The notes beneath the pieces were generated by a model. It had not been told where the DNA came from, ran no database searches, and saw nothing but the letters and a program-made list of their open reading frames with translations. This document shows positions 35,590 through 44,066 of a stretch of 64,000 bases of DNA, in pieces (the stretch's first letter is position 1; each line of letters opens with the position of its first letter). Both the position numbers and the translations under genes were made by a program. This DNA is from Thorsellia kenyensis. GTDB taxonomy: Bacteria; Pseudomonadota; Gammaproteobacteria; Enterobacterales; Thorselliaceae. The DNA lies in the NCBI RefSeq assembly GCF_042432445.1, contig NZ_JBHLXE010000038.1, forward strand, positions 1 through 64,000, in the 5' to 3' direction.

Positions 35590-36513
35590 GTGTTAGTATT
35601 TTTATTCAAGAGACTTATTCAGTCTCTATTCGTTATTATCGCTGTGACATTGATTGTTTCTTATGCAATTCGACTCACTGGTGACCCTGCTGTCATGTTG
35701 TCTCAAGGGGCTGGGAGTGTCAATGAAGCTGATTTAGAGATGATAAGAGAGTCTCTTGGCTTAAATAAACCCTTTTTAACACAATATGCCGAATTTATTA
35801 TTGGAATCAGCCAAGGCGATTTTGGAAAAAGTTTTATCGGTTCAGTACCTGTTAGCCAGTTAATCCAACAAACGCTTCCTGCGACACTGATATTGGCATT
35901 TTGTTCCATGTTGGTTTCAATTCTGATTTCTATCCCTCTTGGGATCACCTCTGCTGTTCATCAGGGTAGATTTATTGATCAATTTATTAGAGTTATTTCA
36001 CTGATTGGTTTATCTTTTCCTAATTTTGGGCTGGCGATAGTGCTTGTGTTATTTTTTTCAAGTTATTTACAGTGGTTACCTGCGAGCGGAAAAGAAGGAT
36101 TGAACAGCATTATTTTACCTTCAGTCACAATGGGAATTATTTTGACTGCGACCAATGTCAGGTTGGTGAGAACTTCGATGCTAGAGACATTACGCACTCA
36201 GTACGTGATGGTTGCAAGAGCCAAAGGCTTATCTGAGCGTGTTGTACTTTATAAACATACATTGCGTAATTGCTCCATTCCTCTCATTACCTTTTTTGGT
36301 CTTCAATTTGGCGGATTGCTCGGTGGTGTAGTGATTATTGAAAAAGTGTTTAATTGGCCAGGTTTGGGCAGTTTAGCCATGGATGCTATTTCTGAGCGAA
36401 ATTATCCTGTTTTGCAGGGTGTTATAGTCGTTTTGGCTTTAATGATTGTAACGGTTAACTTATTGGTAGATATTGCTTACGGTTTGGTTGATCCAAGAAT
36501 ACGCAATAAATAG
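35590..36513 (+). CDS. Peptide ABC transporter permease, DppB type (cluster 2)
   Basis: A 307-aa permease with six membrane segments. It has the N-terminal RLTGDPAVMLSQG motif, then QGDFGKSFIGSVPV and the coupling loop QYVMVARAKGLSERVVLYKHTLRNCSIPL (about residues 206-234), ending VDPRIRNK. It starts with GTG after a modest AGGT ribosome site. It lacks the DppB periplasmic insertion and is therefore of the GsiC/DdpB length class. 28 bases before the next permease. Confidence 0.87.
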   Translation: MLVFLFKRLIQSLFVIIAVTLIVSYAIRLTGDPAVMLSQGAGSVNEADLEMIRESLGLNKPFLTQYAEFIIGISQGDFGKSFIGSVPVSQLIQQTLPATLILAFCSMLVSILISIPLGITSAVHQGRFIDQFIRVISLIGLSFPNFGLAIVLVLFFSSYLQWLPASGKEGLNSIILPSVTMGIILTATNVRLVRTSMLETLRTQYVMVARAKGLSERVVLYKHTLRNCSIPLITFFGLQFGGLLGGVVIIEKVFNWPGLGSLAMDAISERNYPVLQGVIVVLALMIVTVNLLVDIAYGLVDPRIRNK

Positions 36514-36541
36514 TGATTGAAAAGTACTCGAAGAGAAGCAC

Positions 36542-37378
36542 ATGATGAAATCAATTAAAATACTCTTAAGGCATCTTGAATTAACATTAGGTATTTCCTT
36601 AGTCAGCCTAATTGTTTTAGGTACATTATTTTCCGGATTTTTATTTCCTGCTGGGGCGGATGATATGGATCTCAATGCCATGCTTTTACCCCCTTTTGTT
36701 GAATGGGCTCATCCTTTAGGAACAGATCAACTGGGGCAAGACATTTTAGCTCGGGTCATTATCGGAGGCAAACAATCACTTATGGTTGGGTTTTACTCAG
36801 TGATTGGAGCGTCAGTTATTGGTATTTTAGTGGGATTGATTGCAGGATACTACCGTGGTGTTGTTGATATGTTTGTGATGAGATTTGCGGATGTTCAATT
36901 GGCATTACCTTTTATCTTACTGGCCATTACTTTTGCTGCCATATTAGGTAGCAGTTTACAAAATATGATCTTGCTTATGATCATATCTCAATGGGTACAG
37001 TACGCAAGGTTAGTCAGAAGTTCTGTTCTTTCTTTAAGAGAAAGAGAATTTATTCAAGCAGCTAAAGCAATTGGTGTGAATGACTTTAAAATTATCTTTA
37101 GGCATATTCTCCCTAATCTTATGGCACCAGTGATTGTTTTAATGACACTTAATATTGCTAATAATATTTTATTGGAAAGTAGCTTAACCTATGTGGGTGT
37201 TGGCGGAGATCCTTTGGTTCCTAGTTGGGGTGGGATGCTCTCTGAGGGTAGAACTTATATCCAAGAAGAATGGTGGTTGAGTGTGTTTCCTGGTCTTGCA
37301 ATTTTATTTACAGTGTTAGGTTTAAATCTCATTGGTGATTGGTTAAGAGATAAATTCGACCCTACAGGGAGGCAGTAA
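36542..37378 (+). CDS. Peptide ABC transporter permease, DppC type (cluster 2)
   Basis: A 278-aa permease. HPLGTDQLGQDILARVIIGGKQSLMVG (about residues 57-83), the coupling loop EFIQAAKAIGVNDFKIIFRHILPNLMAPV (about 172-200) and the LRDKFDPTGRQ end are typical. Its last codons contain the strong ribosome site (GGGAGG) of the M14 gene, which starts two bases after its stop, so peptidase and permease are translationally linked. Confidence 0.87.
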   Translation: MMKSIKILLRHLELTLGISLVSLIVLGTLFSGFLFPAGADDMDLNAMLLPPFVEWAHPLGTDQLGQDILARVIIGGKQSLMVGFYSVIGASVIGILVGLIAGYYRGVVDMFVMRFADVQLALPFILLAITFAAILGSSLQNMILLMIISQWVQYARLVRSSVLSLREREFIQAAKAIGVNDFKIIFRHILPNLMAPVIVLMTLNIANNILLESSLTYVGVGGDPLVPSWGGMLSEGRTYIQEEWWLSVFPGLAILFTVLGLNLIGDWLRDKFDPTGRQ

Positions 37379-37380
37379 TT

Positions 37381-39432
37381 ATGAGTCAGATGTCCCCCCC
37401 TTTAAAAACGATTTTATTGGAAAAAAAATATGCAAGGCTTCTTAAGCATTTTTCTCTTGCTACCCAAGAGGTCGAGAATAAGAAAATAGAAGTTTGGGTT
37501 TTTGATGATATTGATACTCAAAGAGAAATGGAAAAAAAATGGCGCGATATCGGTATAGATATCAGCTTTATGAGTGCCTATAAACCTTTGGTTCATCAAT
37601 TGATGAATGTTCTGCGCCAAGCTGAGAATAAAGCTATTCGTGCTATAAATATATATTACCCTAGGCATGAGTTGGTTTCTGAAAAGCGCTTTTTATTGGA
37701 ATGCTACCCAATTGCAAGTTGTTATCCTGATATTACATTTACTTTTATCCCCCAAAAGAATGTACTATCAGATCAAATTGTAGCGGCTCAAGAAGAAAAT
37801 ATCGAGAAGGCCGAATTCGAGTTGTCTACTTACGAACTCAACTATTTAATTGAGGCGCATTTTTTAGATAATACCCATAAGCAATGGTCTATTTTTGCAC
37901 CAAATCGCATTAAAAGAGAACATACGGGTGAGTTATGTCTATCGCAATGTGGTTGGATAAAAATCACCGATAAGAAAACAGGTAAGATAGAAAAAAATGC
38001 ACCAATAGATACAGAGTTTGAGTTAGTATTTGATGAGATTATAAAAACCATAAGATCAGAGGCAAAACAAACTCTTCAACGTCTTCAGCAAAAAGGGCAA
38101 TTAGCAAAAAGGCCGCTTTTTTTTCAACAATTGGCCATTACGATTGAGTTACCTTATCAGGAGCTTAAGTTGAATGTTGATGAAGAAGTGATAAGTTTGC
38201 AAGAGGCTCTTCACGAAGAAGTCTATTTTTCGCTTCTTGAATTATTACAATATGAAGCGAAGCCTTATATTGGCGATAGTGCTGATAGGACTTTACAAGT
38301 TGGACAAATTATACCATTTATCAAAAAAGCTAAAGCAAGTGCTGAATTTATCACTTTACGTATTGAATCACTTCCTTGTGTCGATAACGAGATCAAGATA
38401 TCAGACTTATCAATCGGTCAATCTGTGGATAATCATATCCTTGAGAATGATCTTGAGAGTAATTTCAAACGGAATATTTTCAATAATAGCCCTGCTGAGG
38501 AGCATAACTCATTAGATATCTCGGCAATGAAGTTGAGCATGTTATCTGGACCTATGCCTCAAACAAAAATTGATAGTTTATTGGCTGCCATATTGCACTT
38601 TAATACATCAAAGGCAGTAATTCCTTATGTGGCCAAAAGTGTACTAGGTCGAACGATTCAAGGTTATTATGTCTCAGGTGAGGATTCTGCTGTATTAATC
38701 AGTGGTGCTCAGCATGCTAATGAAACAACGGGTCCAGTGGGGGCGATTCGTGCTGTAGAGCAGTTACTTTTAGAACCTACTTGTCATTTAGCGATTACTC
38801 CTATTGAAAATCCGGATGGCTATAATTTGCATCAAGAACTTATCCAAGACTTTCCATGGCACATACATCATGCAGCGAGGTATACCGCGTTAGGAGATGA
38901 TTTGGAATATAGAGATAGCGCTCCCTTTTACGAAAAGGCTATTCGCTATCAGGCACTCAAAGCCAGTGGAGCTACACAGCAATCCCACCCTTTTAAATTA
39001 CATATCAACTTACATGGTTATCCTTCACATGAATGGACAAGACCATTAACAGGTTATATCCCTAAGGGCTTTGAATTATGGACTATCCCTAAAGGATTTT
39101 TTTTGATTATTCGCCATCATAAGGAATTTAAATCACTTGCTGAGGAATTAATCCAAGCTGTTACTGCTGATTTAAATAATAATTCTGAGCTAAAGGCATA
39201 TAATCAAAGACAAATTGCAAGATATGAAATGTACGCAGGGGAACTACCTTTTAGAATCATAAATGGATTTAGTTGTTTGATTTCTGAAGATCAACGTCAC
39301 GATATTCCAGTAACTCTTATCACTGAATATCCAGATGAGACCATTTATGATGAAGCCTTTATTGCTGGACATACAGCACAAATGCAAACAGTGATAGCTG
39401 CATATAAGCATTGGCAAACAATTTTCAAGTAG
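37381..39432 (+). CDS. Cytoplasmic M14-family zinc carboxypeptidase with long N-terminal domain
   Basis: A 683-aa protein without a signal peptide. The C-terminal 260 residues form an M14 carboxypeptidase domain: zinc ligands in GAQHANETTG (His445, Glu448) and LHGYPSH (probably His545), ENPDGYNLH after the second strand, and the catalytic Glu in LITEYPDET (Glu649). The first 430 residues are an alpha/beta region I do not recognise, with an acidic helical linker at about 350-395. It is embedded between the permease and ATPase genes of a peptide importer, so it probably trims the imported peptide in the cytoplasm. The substrate, and the role of the N-terminal domain, are unknown. Other M14 activities (deacylase, amidase) are possible. 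Confidence 0.78.
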   Translation: MSQMSPPLKTILLEKKYARLLKHFSLATQEVENKKIEVWVFDDIDTQREMEKKWRDIGIDISFMSAYKPLVHQLMNVLRQAENKAIRAINIYYPRHELVSEKRFLLECYPIASCYPDITFTFIPQKNVLSDQIVAAQEENIEKAEFELSTYELNYLIEAHFLDNTHKQWSIFAPNRIKREHTGELCLSQCGWIKITDKKTGKIEKNAPIDTEFELVFDEIIKTIRSEAKQTLQRLQQKGQLAKRPLFFQQLAITIELPYQELKLNVDEEVISLQEALHEEVYFSLLELLQYEAKPYIGDSADRTLQVGQIIPFIKKAKASAEFITLRIESLPCVDNEIKISDLSIGQSVDNHILENDLESNFKRNIFNNSPAEEHNSLDISAMKLSMLSGPMPQTKIDSLLAAILHFNTSKAVIPYVAKSVLGRTIQGYYVSGEDSAVLISGAQHANETTGPVGAIRAVEQLLLEPTCHLAITPIENPDGYNLHQELIQDFPWHIHHAARYTALGDDLEYRDSAPFYEKAIRYQALKASGATQQSHPFKLHINLHGYPSHEWTRPLTGYIPKGFELWTIPKGFFLIIRHHKEFKSLAEELIQAVTADLNNNSELKAYNQRQIARYEMYAGELPFRIINGFSCLISEDQRHDIPVTLITEYPDETIYDEAFIAGHTAQMQTVIAAYKHWQTIFK

Positions 39433-39511
39433 AAAATCTAAGCTTTGAAGTAAAGATAAATTTTCTTGTACTTGACCATAATATATTCGTGAAGATATAA
39501 AAGGCGTAGAC

Positions 39512-41458
39512 ATGACAACTTCATATCAATCAGTAACTAGCAAGAGTGATAAGTCCCACTCTCTGATTCAGCCAGTTTTATCAGTCAGTGATTTGTCTGT
39601 CAGTTTTGGACAAAATACAGTAGTTGATGGGTTAAGTTTTGTGGTGAATTCAGGAAAAACAACGGCAATTGTGGGGGAATCGGGTTCAGGCAAATCGATG
39701 ACTTCATTGAGTATCATGCGCCTTATAGGGCATCTGCATGGGAAAATTACCCAAGGTAAAATGATATATCATAGTGCGCAAGGAGAGATTGATTTAATTC
39801 AAGCAACAGAATCTCAAATGCGTAAAATTCGAGGTAAAGAGATCTCAATGATTTTCCAAGAGCCTATGACGTCGTTGAATCCAGTTTTCACAATAGGTGA
39901 TCAGTTAGCAGAAACACTTATTTTACATGAGAATATGACCTATAGCCAAGCTTTTAAGCGTGCGATAGAGTTGTTGACGTTAGTTCGTTTACCAGATGTT
40001 GCACAGTTGATTAAACGTTATCCACATCAATTATCAGGTGGAATGCGCCAAAGAGTTATGATAGCCATGTCGTTAGCGTGCAGTCCAAAATTGATGATAG
40101 CCGATGAACCAACCACTGCACTTGATGTAACCATACAGGCGCAGATATTAAGTATCATGAAAAACCTACAAAATGAGTTAGGTATGGGAATGATCTTTAT
40201 CACACACGATATGGGGGTTGTGGCTGAAATCGCAGATGATGTAGTCGTTATGCGTCAAGGTAAACATATTGAAACAGCTGATGTTGCGACTTTGTTTGAT
40301 GCCCCTAAAGCTGAATATACTCAGCATTTACTGAGTGCTGTTCCTAAGCTTGGGAATATGACAGGTATAGAATTACCACAAAAAGTTATTCAACAGGTTT
40401 TTTATGATGAGATGCAACTTTCTCAAAGACTTTCTAAAGCGCAAGATGATTATTCAATTGCAAAGGTAGACACTGTTGTCTCTGGGCTTAGCTCAAGTTC
40501 ACCCGCTTCTCTTTTGATCTGTCCAGCAGTCGATTATACACAACAACCACTTATCTCAGTAAAAAACTTGGTATCACATTTTGATGTCAAACATAATTGG
40601 TATGGAAAAACGACGCATCGTGTTCATGCTGTGGAAAATGTCAGTTTTGATATTTACCCAGGAGAGACTCTATCGCTAGTTGGTGAATCAGGATCTGGAA
40701 AAACCTGCATCGGCAGAACCATTCAACAACTGTTGATGCCGACTAAAGGAGATATATTTTACGAAGGCCAGCCAATTTCTGGGATGACACCAGCCCAAAA
40801 GCATCAATTAAGACAGAGGGTTCAATATATTTTCCAGGACCCATTCTCGTCACTCGATCCAAGAAAAACCATTGGGTTTAGCATCGCAGAGCCCATAATA
40901 ACTCACAAGCTATTAACCAATAAAAAAGCCATAGATGACAAAGTTGCAACACTGCTGGAAAAAGTCGGATTAAGTCCAGACACAGCCAAAAGATATCCTC
41001 ATCAATTTTCGGGGGGCCAACGACAAAGAATTTGCATTGCTAGGGCGTTAGCATCAGAACCCAAAGTGATCATAGCGGACGAAGCACTTTCAGCATTAGA
41101 TGTTTCTATTCAAGCTCAAATTATTGAGTTATTTATGAAACTACAAATCGAAGAAGGCATATCTTATTTGTTTATTAGCCATGACATGGCGGTTGTAGAG
41201 CAAATAAGCCATCGAGTGGCAGTGTTATATCTAGGTCAAATCGTAGAATTAGGAACGCGGCAAGCCATTTTTGAAAATCCAGTTCATCCCTATACTAAAA
41301 AATTATTGTCGGCAGTTCCTGTTGCAGATCCTAGAAAAAGGATAGAGCGAAATTTATCGACCGAAGATATCCCAAGTAGACTTTATCCTATTGATTATAA
41401 GCCAGTATATTATCCATTAATACAAATGGCGGATAACCATTTTGTAGCTCAATCATAG
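39512..41458 (+). CDS. Fused double ATPase of peptide ABC importer (cluster 2)
   Basis: A 648-aa tandem ABC protein of the GsiA type, combining DppD- and DppF-like subunits. Half 1: Walker A GESGSGKS (about residues 54-61), IFQEPMTSLNP, LSGGMRQR, LMIADEPTTALD, ITHDMG. Half 2: Walker A GESGSGKT (about 392-399), IFQDPFSSLDP, FSGGQRQR, VIIADEALSALD, ISHDMA. In the second Walker B the usual Pro of DEP is Ala (DEA), which is tolerated in the family. Neither half retains the Cys-rich C-terminal extension seen in DppD/F. The ribosome site is weak (AAGGCG). Confidence 0.9.
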   Translation: MTTSYQSVTSKSDKSHSLIQPVLSVSDLSVSFGQNTVVDGLSFVVNSGKTTAIVGESGSGKSMTSLSIMRLIGHLHGKITQGKMIYHSAQGEIDLIQATESQMRKIRGKEISMIFQEPMTSLNPVFTIGDQLAETLILHENMTYSQAFKRAIELLTLVRLPDVAQLIKRYPHQLSGGMRQRVMIAMSLACSPKLMIADEPTTALDVTIQAQILSIMKNLQNELGMGMIFITHDMGVVAEIADDVVVMRQGKHIETADVATLFDAPKAEYTQHLLSAVPKLGNMTGIELPQKVIQQVFYDEMQLSQRLSKAQDDYSIAKVDTVVSGLSSSSPASLLICPAVDYTQQPLISVKNLVSHFDVKHNWYGKTTHRVHAVENVSFDIYPGETLSLVGESGSGKTCIGRTIQQLLMPTKGDIFYEGQPISGMTPAQKHQLRQRVQYIFQDPFSSLDPRKTIGFSIAEPIITHKLLTNKKAIDDKVATLLEKVGLSPDTAKRYPHQFSGGQRQRICIARALASEPKVIIADEALSALDVSIQAQIIELFMKLQIEEGISYLFISHDMAVVEQISHRVAVLYLGQIVELGTRQAIFENPVHPYTKKLLSAVPVADPRKRIERNLSTEDIPSRLYPIDYKPVYYPLIQMADNHFVAQS

Positions 41459-41597
41459 AATAGTAGTTTGTTTTCTTATGTGAGTTTGTGCAGATGCTAT
41501 CACCAAGAAATTTTGCATGGTACATTCTAAATATTAGTGATGGACTTTATTTCAAATTTCATTAACTAATATCTTCAATTTAAAAAAAGGAAATTTA

Positions 41598-42074
41598 ATG
41601 CAGGTAAGAATAAGAAGTCTAGAAAGAGAAGATTTAGTCTCTGTAGCTTTGATTGTCGATGATAATCAATTGTTTCCATCTGAAGCTTTAGTTGAGATGA
41701 CTGCTAATTATTTTGAAAAGACATCTAATGACAAATGGTTCGTTGTTTGTAATGAATTCAACGAAATTATCGCTGTAGCCTATGCCATTCCAGAAATGAT
41801 GACAAACCAAACTTGGAATTTATTATTAATAGCGGTACTAAAATCTTGGCAAAATAAATCAATAGGCAGTCAATTGATTACATTTATTGAACAATATCTT
41901 CAAGCGAATAACGCACGATTGCTCATTATAGAAACATCGAGTATGCCAGAATTTGAACATGCGAGGAGTTTCTACCAAAAATTAGGTTACCAAATTACTG
42001 GGCAGATCCCTGATTTTTATGATGAACAAGATGACAAAATCATTTTATTTAAGCGACTATTTAATAAGGAATAA
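41598..42074 (+). CDS. GNAT-family N-acetyltransferase
   Basis: A 158-aa single-domain GNAT. The acetyl-CoA-binding motif A is visible as VLKSWQNKSIGSQLITFIEQYL (about residues 88-109), and the C-terminal RSFYQKLGYQITGQIPDFYDEQDDKIILFKRL is the standard GNAT ending. The acceptor is unknown. It follows the double ATPase by 139 bases with its own AAAGGAA ribosome site and ends four bases before the cyclophilin gene, so it is probably transcribed with it. Co-location with a peptide importer and carboxypeptidase suggests, but does not show, action on an imported peptide or amine. Confidence 0.85.
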   Translation: MQVRIRSLEREDLVSVALIVDDNQLFPSEALVEMTANYFEKTSNDKWFVVCNEFNEIIAVAYAIPEMMTNQTWNLLLIAVLKSWQNKSIGSQLITFIEQYLQANNARLLIIETSSMPEFEHARSFYQKLGYQITGQIPDFYDEQDDKIILFKRLFNKE

Positions 42075-42078
42075 ACCT

Positions 42079-43011
42079 ATGCCAAGTAAACTAAAAAAAA
42101 TCTTTTTTCTTACCTTTGCTGCAAGTCATTTATTAACAAGTCTTGCATTGCACGCAGTAACTCCCTCTGCAGAGGAAATTTTAGCAAAATCAACTCCAAA
42201 GGATTGGCGAATTCCAGATCAGGATAATTTACTTTATATGAAGTTGCCCCAGGGGATGGTTATTTTTGAATTAGCGCCAGAATTTGCACCAGAGCATGTA
42301 AGTAATATTAAGTTATTAGCCAAAGAAAAGTATTGGGATAAACTCAGTGTTTATCGAGTACATGATAACTTTGTTGCTCAATTTGGTGATCCTATGGCTA
42401 TGGAATCAAGAGAAGGACCAAATGTAAAACCATTGGGTAGTGCACGAGAAAAATTGCCTGCAGAATTTGAGCGTTCATCAATAGATGTTGAATTTTCGAA
42501 ACTGCCTGACGTAGATGGATGGGCACCTCAAGTTGGATTTTCTAAAGGGTTTGCCGTGGGTAAAGATCCTAAAAATAATACCATGTGGTTAACGCATTGC
42601 TATGGGATGCTAGGAGCAGGTAGATTTTCAGCGAAAGACAGCAGCACAGGCGCAGAGCTGTATATGGTGATAGGACAGTCTCCTCGCCAAATTGATTTAA
42701 ATATCACCTCTGTAGGTCGAGTGATTCAAGGTGCTGAATTCCTAAGTGGATTAAAGCGAGGTACCGGGGTGGTTGGTATTTATAAAACACCCGAGGAGTA
42801 TACTCCTATAGAATGGATAAGACTGGGAACAGATCTTAAGGCCGAGCAACAAGTGAATGTAGAAATATTACATACAAACAGTGAAATTTTCAAAGAGATT
42901 GTCGAAGCGAAAAGAAATCGCGTAGATGATTTTTATGCGAGACCTGCAGGACATATCGATTTATGCAATATATCAGTGCCGGTTAGAGAACAACAAGCGC
43001 ATTTGAAATAA
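42079..43011 (+). CDS. Exported cyclophilin-type peptidyl-prolyl isomerase
   Basis: 310 aa from the ATG at 42079, which follows AAGGA by 8 bases and gives a normal signal peptide (KKIFFLTFAASHLLTSLALHAV). An in-frame start at 42019 would lie inside the GNAT gene and displace the signal. The cyclophilin domain shows GMVIFELAPEFAPEHVSNIKLLAKEKYWD, VHDNFVAQFGDP, GAGRFSAKDSSTGAELYMVIG and VGRVIQGAEFLSGL. It is larger than E. coli PpiA (190 aa), with an insertion after the QFGDP strand and a C-terminal extension. Expected role: periplasmic protein folding. A pair of hairpins, the second with a T8 run, closes the unit. Confidence 0.85.
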   Translation: MPSKLKKIFFLTFAASHLLTSLALHAVTPSAEEILAKSTPKDWRIPDQDNLLYMKLPQGMVIFELAPEFAPEHVSNIKLLAKEKYWDKLSVYRVHDNFVAQFGDPMAMESREGPNVKPLGSAREKLPAEFERSSIDVEFSKLPDVDGWAPQVGFSKGFAVGKDPKNNTMWLTHCYGMLGAGRFSAKDSSTGAELYMVIGQSPRQIDLNITSVGRVIQGAEFLSGLKRGTGVVGIYKTPEEYTPIEWIRLGTDLKAEQQVNVEILHTNSEIFKEIVEAKRNRVDDFYARPAGHIDLCNISVPVREQQAHLK

Positions 43012-43523
43012 GGTTTCTTAGATAAAAGTAAGGCAGCATTTAGATAGGAAATACTGCCTTAAAACACATCCACCATTGTGGTTTTTTTTATTTATATGTT
43101 AGTTGATAAAACAGCTTAAAGTCTACCTAATTAGTCTGATCACTTTATTTTTTTCGCAGAACTAATTTAAGTAATTATTATGCATACTTAGTTATCCAAG
43201 CTTCGTTCAAGTCATTTGATTAATCGTTAAATATTTTGATGATGAATAGGCATCGGATTATTCAGAGATTTAAGTATTTGCCCTGCTAAATACTTAAATT
43301 CGGTAAGGGCATTTTTCATGATTTAATTCTTATTAATCGCAGCAACTAAAAATTGGCTACGAGTCAAGCACTAGTTACATTTTATTAATATATCATTTTC
43401 CTTATGGGCTGTATCTTCTTGTTTTGTAGTACTTTACTATGATTAATACAATTTACTTTGATTTAATTTACTAGTATTAGAGTCATTGATTTTTACTTGA
43501 TGATGGTATTGAACGTTTCAGTT
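43012..43523. other. Intergenic gap after the cyclophilin gene
   Basis: Apart from the terminator at 43029-43089 this 512-base stretch is AT-rich with no recognisable gene or repeat. Confidence 0.5.
43029..43089 (+). terminator. Double-hairpin terminator after the cyclophilin gene
   Basis: TAAGGCAG (43029-43036) pairs with CTGCCTTA (43054-43061). A second small stem CCAC/GTGG (43070-43073 and 43078-43081, loop CATT) runs directly into eight T residues. The second is a classic intrinsic terminator shape, though its stem is short. Confidence 0.65.
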
Positions 43524-43841
43524 TTATGGAAGCTTTGGGAGCAGGTCAGGGAGTTCTTTTATGATGAGAATCAGGAACTCAATCGTGCCTAGACTATGGG
43601 CTACGAAGTCTTTTATCCCAACAGGGAAGTAGAACTGTACAACGCAATTAAATAGCTCTTGAAAGCAGCCATATTTGGGTTTGATGTTGTAAACTGAAAT
43701 CGCAATAAAACAAACGGCTTCATAGGCGACCAATTCTGTCAGCCTTCCTGCGTCTATCAAAGCATTCATTTCGGAAGGATTGTTTTTCGGTGTCCATAAT
43801 ATAGAAAACATTAAATTACATATGTGCTTGTTTTTACCCAA
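43524..43841 (-). CDS. Hypothetical protein, possibly a gene fragment
   Basis: An open frame of 105 codons with hydrophobic segments and a plausible start region, but no good ribosome site. I do not recognise the family. Part of the sequence (MNALIDAGRLTELVAYEAVCFIAISVYNI) reads like real protein rather than random translation, and local GC is higher than in the surrounding AT-rich gaps, so it may be the remnant of a larger gene. It is next to the accessory patch with a toxin relic and a transposase relic. Confidence 0.3.
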   Translation of the reverse strand: MGKNKHICNLMFSILWTPKNNPSEMNALIDAGRLTELVAYEAVCFIAISVYNIKPKYGCFQELFNCVVQFYFPVGIKDFVAHSLGTIEFLILIIKELPDLLPKLP

Positions 43842-44066
43842 CAGTTATGAAGATAGCCTGTTTCATTAATGTGGGATTGAATCTTCAGTCCTGTAATTCA
43901 GCTGACCTGCATTAAGAGTTTGGGTATCGATTTTGAACAAATTATTACTAGCACTAAGATAATGAACAAAGGCACTTGAATATGTTTCCAATAGGCAAAT
44001 TGAAGATAAGATTTTCTATAATCCACTTTAAGGAGTTAAAAAATTCCCAATTTGCTTGGATAATAA

